Shown: positions 1 to 9,919 of the stretch, piece after piece
Layout: every line of letters starts with the position of its first letter
Position numbering within the stretch: the stretch's first letter is position 1
Assembly: GCA_029339195.1 (NCBI GenBank)
Contig: JAPTJF010000242.1
Coordinates: forward strand, 1 to 64,000
DNA length: 64,000 nucleotides
From: Micractinium sp. NFX-FRZ
Lineage: Eukaryota > Chlorophyta > Trebouxiophyceae > Chlorellales > Chlorellaceae
Reading direction: 5' to 3'
Program-made: the position numbers and the translations under genes
Notes under the pieces: generated by a model
Database searches by the model: none
Told to the model about the DNA's origin: nothing
What the model saw: only the letters and a program-made list of their open reading frames with translations

Positions 1-37
<37 letters not shown>

Positions 38-134
38 ACCCCACCCCCCCACCACACACACACACACTCACCCCCCCCCACCCACCCCCCACCACCCCCC
101 CCCACACACACACACACCACCCCTCCCCCTGCAG
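1..134. repeat. C homopolymer and CA-rich low-complexity intron sequence
   Basis: The window opens with 37 consecutive C, followed by C-rich and (CA)n sequence up to a clean 3' splice site (ccctgcag) at 134. It lies inside an intron of the remodeler gene that follows. It is not a telomere: no CCCTAAA-type unit is present. Confidence 0.9.
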
Positions 135-3100
135 AACAACCTGCGTGAGCTGCTGGTGCTGCTGGCCTTCATGGCGGACTGCAAGGTGGAGGACGTGGAG
201 CGGCGGGTCAACGTGAGTGGTGGCCTGTGACTGGTTAGGTGTGGGGTGTGTGGGCAGGCAGTTGATGCAAGGTGGAGGGGGTGAGGCGGCGGGTCAGCGT
301 GAGTGGTGGCCTGTGACTGGTTAGGTGTGGGCAGGCAGTTGATGCAAGGTGGCGTGGGTGGGGCGGTCTGTCATGTGCAGTCGAAAGCATCGGCAACGTG
401 CTGTCTCTTGCCTGGGCGGGGGCAAATGTGTTGGCACAGGCGCAGGTTGCCGGGGCAGCCCACAGCACGGTGGGGAGCGCTCATCCCTTCTGCCTGCCCT
501 CCTGCCTGTCGGCCTGCCCTGCTCCCTTGCATGCAGGACATGGACGACCCCAACCCGCCAGCAAAGGCGGAGGCGGATGCCGAGCTGGTGCAGGCGCAGG
601 CTTACATCCGGTGAGTTGATTGAGGGGTTGAGGCCCACGCAATGCACGGCGACCCTCCTCGTGTAACCCCTCCCCTCCCCTCCCCTCCCCTCCCACTGCC
701 GCGAGGCGCCCGCCTGCCCTTGGCCGCCCCACCACACTCCTTACCCTCCCAAACCCCCCACCCCCACCCCCACCCACCCACTCCTGCCGCCGCAGCAAGC
801 TGCACGCCTACCTGGAGCCCCGCATGCTGCGCCGCATGAAAGCGGTGTGCCTGGCGGGGCAGATGCCGCCCAAGGTGGGTGTGCTGGGTGGTCTTTGAAA
901 AGCACGCACAAGGTTTCATGCCGCATGCCGCCTTGCTCACCCGGTCGGCATGCATGTCTGGGACCCCCAGCTGCTGCTGCCGCTGCCGTGCCCCTCTCCC
1001 CTCCCTGGCCTGCCCGGCCCCCTCACAGCGCACGCACGAGTTGGCCTGCCGCACCCCTCCCACGCATAACTTGGACAGCTTCTCACACACACACATCTTC
1101 CCTGCCTCCCCCCCATCCCTGGCCTTACAGATCACGCGCAAGGTGGCGTGCCGCATGACCCCGCTGCAGCTGCAGCTGTACACCGACCTGCTGGCCAAGG
1201 ACTGGGACCGGGTGCACGCAATGGGTGAGCGCCGGTTGTGTTTGTCACTGATTGAATGCTCTTGCATGGCATGGACCTCATGCCATGCCGACCTGCCGTC
1301 AAAGGGCTGGGGCCGATTGAGCGCCCGGAGTGAGTCCCTAAGTAGACACCACGTCTGTTCAGGTTGCTACGCTGGCCTGCTGGCCAAGAAGTGGACGTGC
1401 AGATTGAACAGTGCCTGCAACTCTCAACACGAACACTTCTGCCTGCCCCGGCCCTGGCTGCAGTGCGCAACCGCATCGAGAAGAAGAGCATGAACAACAT
1501 CCTCATCCGCCTGCGCCAGACCTGCTGCCACCCCTACCTGCTGCCGGGGCAGGAGCCAGAGGTGGGGCGGTGGGTCCCACAGGGCGGGGGCCTGGTGGCA
1601 GGGCAGGAGTGGGGCCAGATGGTCAACGGCATGGGCAGGCGCGTTCCAGCAATGCTGGCGCAGTTGGCGACTTACCTCGCCTCGCATGCCTGCCTGTTTG
1701 TTCTGTGCACAATGTCATCATTGAACATCATAATAGTATAAAATTTGCCTCCCCTCAACTCATCCCGCAGAAGTACAAGGACCCACAGAGCCCCGAGCTG
1801 GCGGAGGAGGGCTGGCGGCTGATGGTGGCCGCCAGCGGCAAGCTGACGCTGCTGCAGCAGATGCTGCCGCGCCTGCTGGCCGACGGCCACCGCGTGCTCA
1901 TCTTTTCGCAGTCCGTGGAGGTGAGGTTTTACTGACGAGTTTGGGGTTAAAACCAGGTGCGGGTATGCTTCTTACGAACTGCATGCGTGCTGGCCGACGG
2001 CCACCACGTGCCCATCTTCTCGCATTCAGTGGAACAGGTAATTCGTGTTGTAACATGCCGACCTCGCCCCCACGCCCTGCACCCCTCCCTGGCCCCGCCT
2101 GCACAATCTCCCCCCACGTCTGCCAGGATCCTCCGCCCTCAACAGGCAGCTTCGCTTCACTGCACAGAGGCCCCACTAATGATAATTTGATTGACTGTTG
2201 ACGAACTAATTCAAGGGTTAACATCCTCCTGCCCTCCCCCGCAGATGCTCAACATTCTGGAAGACTTCCTGCACGACTTCCAGGACCCATCGGGGCTGCT
2301 GCCCAGGGCGGAGGAGGACGAGCCCAGCGGCGGCGGCAGGTGGGTGTGTGGCATGACGCATAGGGGGGAGTGAGGATGGAGAGAGACATGTGCATGCTAA
2401 GCAGGGCGGGATGGCAGGGGAGGGCGGGGGAGGCGGGCGGGGCGAGGGGTCTACTCGCCTCCCGGCACGCCGCCCCTACCCTGGCGTCATGCCAGCACAT
2501 GCCCGCCCCGTTTTTTTCCCCGCTGCCCACTCCCCTCCCACCCTTGCGTGTTGCCCCGCCCTCACTCCTGCAGCGACGGCCAGAAGGCGGGCGCGACGGA
2601 CGGGGACGGCAGCGACAAGGACAACGAGGGGCAGGGGGATGACGAGGATGTGGCAAGGAGACGGGGAGGCATGCGCGGCGACGATGATGACGAGGAGGAT
2701 TTTGTGGCCGGGCGGCAGGGCAGCGTGATCCGCTACTTCCGGTTGGACGGTGGCACCAAGGGCTGGCAGCGCCAGGCAATGATGGACTCCTTTAACTCAA
2801 TCGACTGCAAGGTAAGCGGTCGACAGCTGTGTGCAGGGCTGCGGTAGGTGGGAGGGGACGGAGGTGTGAGCACTTGCAGCGTGAGGTCGTGATGGTCTCC
2901 CTCAACTCAATCGACTGCAAGGTACGTAGTGACAGCTGTATGCCGGGCTGGGATACGTAATAGGGGCGTGAGCAGCACTTGCACCGCCACGCAATGTTGG
3001 ACTCCTTCATCGACGGCTTGGGTTTGCCGTCCGCCCCACTCCGCCCCAACCCCAGCTCAACCGAGTTTGTTTGTTGCCTGTGTTTGTCCCCCCCCTCCCC

Positions 3101-6100
3101 CCGACCCACCCACCCACTCTGCAGGTCAAGGTGTTCCTCATCTCCACCCGCGCTGGCTCGCTGGGCATCAACTTGCAGACGGCAAACACGGTGGTGCTGT
3201 ACGACCCAGACTTCAACCCATTTGTGGACGCGCAGGTGAGTGCCCGGTGTATTCTGGGGGCATGGAGTATATGTGGCAGCCTGGGAGGCAGCCGCGGCGG
3301 TGCTGCACCACCCAGACTAGAACCCGTTTGTGGGCGCTCAGGTGTAGGGTGTTTAGCCTGCCGGTGGGGCTGCCCAGTGCTGGCCGCAGATGCCCCAGCC
3401 ACCGTTGTTGTGTGCTTGCAGGCGGAGGGGCGTGCGCACCGGCTGGGGCAGGAGGAGACGGTGATGGTATACCAGGTGGGTGGACTTTTATTATCCAATT
3501 GTGCGCCTGGGGGAGTTGCGCTGCCGTGCTCCCTGGATGCCCAGCTGCTGCCTTTGATGGCGGCGCAGTGCTGTTGAGGCTGCCACGCCTCACCTGCTAC
3601 CTGGCCCCGCTCCCCCACACCCACCCGTGCGCTCCCTCTTACATATGGTTATACCTCCCATCCCTGCAGATGTACACCGCCAGCAGCGTGGAGGAGCGCA
3701 TCCTAGAGCTGGCGGCCAAGTGAGACGGGAGCGCAGCGGGAGGGCACTCTGTTCCATTGGGGCACATGCTCTGCTGCGTGGCCTCGCACCGCTGTGTGCC
3801 CTTGGCAGGACCGCCTCGCTGCTGTTCGGCCGGCCAGCCAGCCCGCTGGCGTGCCTACCTTGCAGCCACCCTGCCCCCGTGCTCCTCCACAAAGCGCGGC
3901 CACGTCCCTTAACGTCTCAATATCACAGTAACTATGTGTTTCGGGCTTAGGAAGCACACGCTTGAGGAGCCGGCGACCGCTGCCTGCAGTGCTGTCAGGT
4001 CGGCGCCTTGTCACACACTCAAGCTCGAAAAAGTTCCTTGCTCTGTGCTGCGCTGCTGCAGGAAGCGCAAGTTGGAGGAGCTGGTGACTGCTGCCTGCTA
4101 TGCCGTGACATCACGTACTCAAGCTTGTGCAATCTGCCCTGTGCTGTGTGTGCTGCAGGAAGCGCAAGCTGGAGGAGCTGGTGACAAAGCACCTAGGGCG
4201 CGGGCGGGATGTGAGCGACGAGGACATCAAGTCGTCCGTCTTCTACGGTGAGAGGGAAGGACAAATGAGGCGAGGGGCACATGGTTGGCACGCAGGCTGG
4301 GGGTGATGCGGGATGGGGGCGTCAAGTCGTCCGTCTTCTATGGTGAGAGGCCTAGGAGGGGGGAGGGGTGGGTGGAATGGGTGAGGTTACTTGTTACTTG
4401 GGTGGCCTGGAGGTGGGGGGAAGGCGGGAGGGAGGGCTGGGAGGGTGAGGTGTGCTTGGCACTTGGTTGGTATGAAGCTGGGGGTGAGGCGGGCCGAGGC
4501 CATTCGAGCCGGCCCTTCTGCATACCCTGAGTGGGGGCAGGGCAAGCGGAGGATTTCAAAAGCAGTGCGCAGGCATGCGGCACAGCCAGTACACATGCAA
4601 GCCATGCCCGCTCACGCCCCACCCTTGAAGTCACCCCCAACTGCAAAGCACCACGCCAACGGCTGGCAGCTGCTGCTCATGATCCCTCAAACCCCTGCGC
4701 CCGCCCCCCTCCCCCGCAGGCTGGGGCAACCTGATGCGCCAGGCTGGCGAGGACGGCAAGGGCGGCGGTGACGTGGCGCTGAGCGAGGCTGACCTGGCGC
4801 GCCTGCTGGACAGGGAGCACGTCTTCTCTGATGACCTGGCCTCGGGGGCGGATGCAGGTGGGCTATGGTGGTGTAGGATGTGTGTACTTTGCGAGGGTTT
4901 TCGGGAGGAGAAGCAGCAGGTGGGACAGCATCACTTCCTGAAGGCTTTAGCTCAACGCGCCGCCGTGTCCCCATACTTCCCCACGTTCCATTCAGCCCCT
5001 GGCCTGCCTGTCATCCCAAGCTCCGCTGCTGCCGCCACCCGCCTGGCCGACTCAATGGGACCCCTGCCTGCCTGCTTGTCGCCCCCCCCGGTGCAGCTAC
5101 GCTGCTGGGTGATGTGCGCTGCAGCTAAACCAACTTCTCATCCCATCCCTCCTCCCATCCTCCTCTCACACTGGCCTCCCTCCCCCCCCCCTTGTGCAGC
5201 CACGCTGCTGGGCGAGGTGCGGGCGGGCGGCGCCGCCGCCATGCGCTTTGAGGGCGGCGACGACGCCGAGCAGGCGCAGCAGGCACAGCAGGAGCAGCAG
5301 CAGGGAGGGGATGTGGAGATGGAGGCAGCCATGATGCGGCTCTTGCAAGAGCGGGCACAGAAGTTTGCCGAGGATCAGGCGGTGAGCAGTGCGCACCTGC
5401 CTGCATGTGCTTGCCTGCATGCCAATCAGTGACGCCGCCGCCGCCGCTGCCGTTGCTGCCTGCCTGCAACGTTCCTGCTGCTGGGCCTTGCTGAAAGACG
5501 TGTGCATTGGGCCGGGTGGTGAGCAGATGAGCCGCCTGCCCCCTACCCAGTCCTGCTGCCGCCGCTGCTGCTGCTTCTGCCTGGCATGATCACGAGCATC
5601 CCTGCTGTCGCTAATTTTGCCGCTGCCCCTGTCGTCCTGTGGCCTGCGCTGACGGCCCCCCCCGCCTGCCTGCCTGCCTGCCCGGCCGCCCGTGCAGGCA
5701 AAGGAGGACTTGGGGCGCGGGCGGCGAGCGCGTTCCACCGCCACCAACTACAACGAGAAGGAGGTAGGCCGTGCATGTACACAACTGGGCTGGCTGGCTT
5801 CTTCCGTAGGTTGCATGCAGGCAACGGCCCACAACACTGCCTGTATTGTTCTCTTGCCTCAAGTCGGCCGGACCTGCCGGTGTGAGCGCCAGGCCTTGTT
5901 GGTGCCAGCACTCCACCATCTTCTCTTGACTGTCTTTCCTCCACTTTACCCTCTCTGCAGGATGGCATGGCAGAGCTGCTGTCAGACGAAGGTGCGCAGC
6001 CTTGCTTGCTTGGCAGAGCGGTGGTGAGCTGGCAGTTTGAGCGATGTGCTGAGCTGGCAGCCACGCCACTTCACCCCCCGCCTATTCCCCGTGTTGTCAA

Positions 6101-7102
6101 CCAAGCACACTTTCTTATCCCCCCCGGCCCCCGTGCAGACTCCCCGGAGAAGCCCAAGAAGCGGCGCGGCAGGAACGGGGGCAAGGGGCAGCGGCAGGGG
6201 TCGGAGTCTGGGGAAGATGATGATGATGAGGATCTGTACGACCCAGCCAAGTCACCGGGCCACCACCTGAGCTACCAGGCAAAGGCTGGCCAGCCGGGTG
6301 AGGCAGGGGGGAGAAGCTTCTATTGTGTAGCATGGTTTGGGAGGAGGGGGCGGGCATCATGGCCGCTGGCACTGTAGGCTTGCCAGAGCCCGCTCTCCCC
6401 CCTTCCCCATCCGTCTTTGGAGGGCCAGTTTGGGAGGAGGGGGCGGCATTGAGGCCGCCTGTAGTCATCCAACTCTTCATCACCCTGCCAATGTTGGCTG
6501 CCAGAGGGGTGAGAGCCAGGCATTGTGTTTGGGGGGGGTGTCGGGCTGGGAACTGCGCAGAGGCAGAGATGTGGGGTGGAGCGGGACTGCGTGGGCGAGG
6601 CATGAATGATGGTGGGATGGGCAAGCCTGGTGGGGCTCAGAAGCCGCTATGGGTTGGGGCCGCCAGCCAGCCAGCCAGTTTGCCTGCTTTCACAAGGCTG
6701 TGCAGCACAGCACACGCAGCACGCCTCCCTCATGCCGCCGCTGTCCTTTTGCGCCCTGCAGGTGGCGCCGGCAGCGGCGGCAGCGGCGAAAACGAGCAGC
6801 CCAATGCGGCGGACAGGGCAGGAGGCGGCGGCGGCTCTTCTTCCTCTTCCTTTTCCTCTGACTCTTCTGACTCATCTTCCGACGAAGGCGACAGCAGCAG
6901 CGACGAAGAGCCCTCCCCTGAGCGGTTGAGGCGGCAGAAGAAGGCGCAGCAGGCACAGCAGGCGCAGCAGGCACAGAAGCAGGCGGAGGCGGCGGCGGCA
7001 GCCGCGCCCCCACATTCGGACCTGAACGCTGCCATTGTTGCAGCGGCGCTGCGGCTGGCGCAGCAGCAGAAGGCAGCGCTGCGTCTTGTACAGCAGCAGT
7101 AG
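135..7102 (+). CDS. DDM1: DDM1/LSH (HELLS)-like SNF2 chromatin remodeler, 3' part
   Basis: Eighteen exons can be joined in frame (135-212, 537-610, 796-874, 1131-1224, 1464-1561, 1771-1920, 2245-2339, 2574-2811, 3125-3235, 3422-3475, 3670-3719, 4159-4247, 4720-4857, 5200-5381, 5698-5763, 5961-5991, 6139-6297, 6762-7102), giving about 708 residues. The first ATPase lobe lies upstream of the window. Visible motifs: NNLREL at the end of lobe 1, [43 protein letters not shown] and RAHRLGQ (motif VI arginines). The segment after the helicase core ([11 protein letters not shown], then [13 protein letters not shown]) resembles the DDM1/HELLS C-terminus rather than CHD or ISWI. DDM1-type proteins slide nucleosomes and are needed for DNA methylation and transposon silencing. 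Two oddities: an acidic insertion of about 70 residues inside lobe 2 (about 204-273 of the visible part), and a long C-terminal extension (after about residue 440) with basic KKRRGR, poly-Ser/Asp and Gln/Ala-rich stretches. The family call is an inference from motifs. Confidence 0.8.
201..352 (+). repeat. exon-boundary echo, remodeler exon 1 donor
   Basis: Sequence 201-245 (end of exon, donor and first intron bases) recurs almost unchanged at 287-330, with one mismatch in the shared core and an offset of 86 nt. The flanking element tgcaaggtgg occurs three times, near 180, 266 and 344. This is a young tandem duplication across a 5' splice site. Confidence 0.9.
1874..2045 (+). repeat. exon-boundary echo, remodeler exon 6
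   Basis: Positions 1874-1919 (46 nt of coding exon) are repeated at 1988-2033 with 41 of 46 identical. The copy is followed by its own donor-like CAG/GTAATT. The offset is 114 nt, a multiple of three. The copy still reads as helicase sequence ([16 protein letters not shown]), with three of its changes silent. Direct read-through from exon 6 meets a stop. Confidence 0.9.
2771..3025 (+). repeat. exon-boundary echo, remodeler exon 8 (three copies)
   Basis: The end of exon 8 plus donor plus intron start (2781-2840) recurs at 2891-2950 with the donor kept (AAG/GTACGT). A more decayed third copy lies at about 2989-3025. Spacing is about 109 nt. Confidence 0.85.
3192..3350 (+). repeat. exon-boundary echo, remodeler exon 9 donor
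   Basis: The end of exon 9 with its donor (3192-3245) recurs at 3297-3350 in the next intron. The copy has acquired a stop (TAG) in the original reading frame but keeps the GGTG donor context. Confidence 0.8.
3949..4200 (+). repeat. exon-boundary echo, remodeler exon 12 acceptor (three copies)
   Basis: Three successive copies of a 3' splice site plus exon start lie at 3949-3985, 4055-4098 and 4152-4200. All begin with AG followed by a gaagc...ggaggagc core. The last is the copy that keeps the family reading frame ([11 protein letters not shown]). The middle copy has an equally good ctgctgcag acceptor. Confidence 0.85.
4219..4350 (+). repeat. exon-boundary echo, remodeler exon 12 donor
   Basis: The sequence around the exon 12 donor (4226-4255) recurs at 4320-4350 almost unchanged, including the ttcta(c/t)g/gtgagagg splice site. 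Confidence 0.85.
5094..5231 (+). repeat. exon-boundary echo, remodeler exon 14 acceptor
   Basis: The acceptor and start of exon 14 (5196-5231) has an earlier copy at 5094-5128 (gtgcagctacgctgctggg against gtgcagccacgctgctggg). Confidence 0.75.
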
Positions 7103-7450
7103 GCAGCATGATGACAGAACCGGAGGTGCTGGGCTTGCCACTCTGCCCTGGCGCAAGCAGCGGCTGCACCAGGGAAGCCCCCCGGGCCGTTGCCCACCCT
7201 GTACATTCCCCAACTCAGAAACTCTCTCACCCTGCACTGTTCTCATTTGATTCTTTGCTGCTTACACGTGGTCACGCATCACGCTGAGACCTGTGTTGAA
7301 CTGAGCAGCCTTGATGTGGTGAGACCTGGTCCCCGAGGAGGATGCGAGTATGCATGATGCTTACATGCAAGCAGTACATGCCAGCAGTGCATACCAAAGA
7401 GCAAACACACAGGCCCATGCAGCCGCATGCTTTTTGCCACTTCAGCGATC
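7103..7450. other. Convergent 3' region between remodeler and RING gene
   Basis: This holds the 3' ends of two convergent genes. No coding sequence is supported. A TTACA (TGTAA on the minus strand) at 7361-7365 fits the RING gene. Confidence 0.6.
7361..7365 (-). terminator. TGTAA poly(A) signal of RING gene
   Basis: The minus-strand TGTAA lies about 86 nt past the stop of the RING-H2 gene. TGTAA is the usual chlorophyte polyadenylation signal. Confidence 0.5.
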
Positions 7451-8563
7451 TCAGTTGGCGCCATGCCCCAGCGCCCGCACGCACACACTGCTGCCAGCTG
7501 TCACCAGCGCTGCCACTGCCAGCACAGCTGCTGACAGGGCAAAAGCGGCACCGTGCAGGCGCAGCAGCAGGCTGGCGGCCGCCCGGCGGTCCAACCGCAG
7601 CAGCAGGAGGGGCCAGGACTTGCCGGGGTGCCGCTGCTCTGCCAGCTCAACCGCTGCCAGCCCAGTGAACACCCAGATGCCCAGGCATTCTAGGGCCACG
7701 GCTGCCCACAGGGCGGCGTTGCTGCCGCTGTTGACGCTGCATCCGCCGCCGCCCTCCTCCAGCCAGGCGCGGAGGAGGCAGAGGGACAGCAGGCCCTGAC
7801 GCATGAAGGCCGCCAGGCAGAGGCAGCCCAGCAGGCATATGCACACCACCAGCAGGGCGACCCGCGCAAGCGACGCCATGCCGCCTCCTTGGTGCAGCAG
7901 CTGCTGCAGGCGCAGCGCTGCCAGCGCGGAAGCTGCGGCATGCGCCGCCTGCTCTGGCAGCAGGCGCTCGATGTAGCGTGCCAGGTGCTGCCTGAACGAG
8001 TGCCTGCTGGTCTTCCCGCTGCTGGTGCCGCTGCTGCCAGTGCCATCTTCCTCTTGCAGAGCTCTGCGTGCTGCAGCAGTGAAGCTCTCCACGGCAGCCA
8101 GAGGGCCCAAGCTGTTGTTCGTGCCGCCCGCTCGGTGCTGCTGCTGCGGCTCGGCGCCTGCCGCTTCTGCCGCCGCCGCTGCTGGCCGTGCGTAGAAGTG
8201 CCGCCCAGCAGCCTCCAGCGGCAGGGTTGTTACTGGCACCACTTGGGCTGGGCTGACAATGGCGCGGCAGGTGGGGCAGCGCCAGTGAGCCAGGGGTGTG
8301 TCTGCAGGGCAGGCGAGGAGTGTTGATGATGGCAGCGTGCCGGAGAGGGAGACGGGAGGGCATGGGCCCCCTCCTCTGACTACTGCTTGCACGGCGATAT
8401 ATGTTGAGCTCGTGAGTTGCTCTGTACTCTCGACGCTCCCCTCACCTTGAATTGCGAGCAGGAGGCAGCGGGCGTGCCAAGAGTGGCAGCAGCCGAGGTG
8501 CAGGCAGCCAGCGGCCGAGAGGCGGCCCAAACAAATGGGGCACGCTTCCTCTGCTTCACCCAT
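7451..8563 (-). CDS. Membrane-bound RING-H2 protein, probable E3 ubiquitin ligase
   Basis: Two exons (8563-8446 and 8301-7451) give 322 residues; the 144-nt intron is a multiple of three and stays open, so retention would also be coding. The start is the ATG directly before the RING. The N-terminus has a complete RING-H2 pattern: C8-x2-C11, C25/26-x-H27-x2-H30-x2-C33 and, after the splice, C48-x2-C51 (WRCPTC). RING domains recruit an E2 and transfer ubiquitin. The second half has several strongly hydrophobic stretches (ARVALLVVCICLLGCL, a later ALWAAVALECLGIWVF, and a C-terminal FALSAAVLAVAALV), which suggest three or four membrane spans. Substrate and membrane are unknown. An upstream extension in the same frame starts with TTG and is not used here. 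Confidence 0.7.
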   Translation of the reverse strand: MGEAEEACPICLGRLSAAGCLHLGCCHSWHARCLLLAIQGEGSVESTEQLTSSTYIAVQAVVRGGGPCPPVSLSGTLPSSTLLACPADTPLAHWRCPTCRAIVSPAQVVPVTTLPLEAAGRHFYARPAAAAAEAAGAEPQQQHRAGGTNNSLGPLAAVESFTAAARRALQEEDGTGSSGTSSGKTSRHSFRQHLARYIERLLPEQAAHAAASALAALRLQQLLHQGGGMASLARVALLVVCICLLGCLCLAAFMRQGLLSLCLLRAWLEEGGGGCSVNSGSNAALWAAVALECLGIWVFTGLAAVELAEQRHPGKSWPLLLLRLDRRAAASLLLRLHGAAFALSAAVLAVAALVTAGSSVCVRALGHGAN

Positions 8564-9207
8564 GCTGCCAACGGGTTGCGAAGCCGCAGGCCTGCTCGAG
8601 CCTCGCGCGTGCAGCGGAGAACGGACGTAAAGTAGCGCGTGCGTGATCACTGGGTGCTGGAGCAGCTGGAGCAGGCGTGCTCTTGCAGGTTGTGCCAACG
8701 GGGACCTTGCTGAGCGAGCACATTCCGCTTGCTGGAAAGAAATGTCGCGCGCGACGCGAGCAAACTGTTACACTCGATAGAACCTTCCCTGTGCTCTGGT
8801 CCAAGCATCTGAGAGCAGCGGGGCGAGGTAGAGCCGGCCGCAATCTGGGGTGCCTGCTGCCCTCCCTCCCACCCGCCCGCCAACCTAGCTGGCGCCCGGG
8901 CGACCCCTCACATTCGCCTGCTGGTCAGCCTGCACTCAGATCTGCCGGACTGTTTATAACGGCATATATAGAACATGATGAAGCGAATCCTTTCAAGCTT
9001 GAAATAAGAAGAAAGCAACACCAACTGGCTGCTCACTGCCGGTGAAGGCTCACTCGAGCCCACCGCGCCCGCCGCACCCGCCAAAGACTGATACTGTCGC
9101 CGTCTAGGCGCCGCCCCCATCCCCACAGCCGGCAGAGAGAGGCTTGGCCCCCAGGCACCTCCTGTTCCAACTGAAGTTTGCCGCACACCATGGTTTGGCG
9201 CCTCCTG
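8564..9207. other. Intergenic region, AT-richer patch
   Basis: This lies upstream of the RING gene and downstream of the next minus-strand gene. It contains a locally AT-rich stretch at about 8950-9020 (gcatatatag), unlike the surrounding DNA and possibly part of the RING promoter. No convincing coding sequence is seen. Confidence 0.5.
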
Positions 9208-9919
9208 CTAGAACAATGCGTCTCCCAGCAGCATGCCCCCGAGGAGGCCTGCGCCCACCCCCAAGGCCGCTGCAGCGCTGGCACCCAGGCCAGCAGGTGG
9301 GCGTGAGGTGTAGGGCCGGGCCTGGGGCGTGTAATAGTAGGCTGCAAGGTGGGGTGGTAAAGGGGGTGGCTGGCTTGGGAAGCAGTGGTTCTGGTGTACA
9401 CGGCTCATTGCATGTGCCTGCCTCGCAGCTGGGTAGTCAACGGCAGGCCCTAGGGCAGGGGCAGGAGGCAGGGGGGTGGGGCAGGGCCCGGTGCAATGCT
9501 GCTTCCCCTTAAAATTGGTGAACCAACACAACTGATGAGACTCATAAAATGGTAAAATACAGCGTTCCAGGGGGCAGGCAAGGCGCACCTGGGATGGGAC
9601 CCGGGGGCGGGTAGCCCACCGGCCGTGGGGGCCAGCCACCGTAGCCCTGCAGCCCCCAGTCGACGGCAGCGTAGCTAGCTGCCGCCTGCTGGGGAGCAGC
9701 TGCCGGATAGCTGCCTGCTGCCTGCTGGGGGACAGGGCCAGCTGCTGGCAGGGATTCTGTCGGGCCCCAGGGTGGCGCGGCTGCTGGGTAGCCCGCTGTT
9801 GGGTAAGGCCCGCTGCTGGGAGGCAAGTCTGTCGGTTTGTGTGTTTGGTGGTCCACAATGGCTCCTGGGGGGTGCCCCTGGCCCTCTAGCGTCGCTGGCC
9901 GCGAGCAGCAGGCACCCAT
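9208..9919 (-). CDS. Small Pro/Ala/Tyr-rich protein with N-myristoylation-like start
   Basis: Two exons (9919-9589 and 9341-9208) join in frame to 154 residues. The start is chosen at MGACCS because Gly2 followed by Cys4, Cys5 and Ser6 is a classic myristoylation plus palmitoylation context, which predicts attachment to the inner face of a membrane. The middle is a low-complexity tract of Pro, Ala, Gly and Tyr with YP pairs (SGPYPTAGYPAA, GYPPPGPIP, YYYTP). The C-terminus is a small hydrophobic glycine-rich helix-like stretch (GVGAGLLGGMLLGDALF), similar in style to the tails of YPP-repeat, glycine-rich plant proteins. No enzymatic domain is seen and the function is unknown. Confidence 0.65.

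Noticed and set aside
1..134. Chromosome end or telomere at the left edge
   Set aside because: The C run has no telomeric unit and leads straight into a splice acceptor of a gene that must continue to the left.
6330..6440. Exon echo in the remodeler intron near exon 17
   Set aside because: There is a repeat (tttgggaggagggggcgg at about 6337 and 6429), but it does not include the exon border, so it was not counted as an echo.
135..7102. CHD/Mi-2 or ISWI remodeler
   Set aside because: Motif VI and the core fit several SNF2 groups, but the post-helicase blocks ([22 protein letters not shown]) fit DDM1/HELLS, and no SANT, SLIDE or CHD-specific segment is seen.
7451..8698. Longer RING protein starting at 8698
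   Set aside because: The codon at 8698 is TTG; the first ATG is at 8563, directly before the RING.
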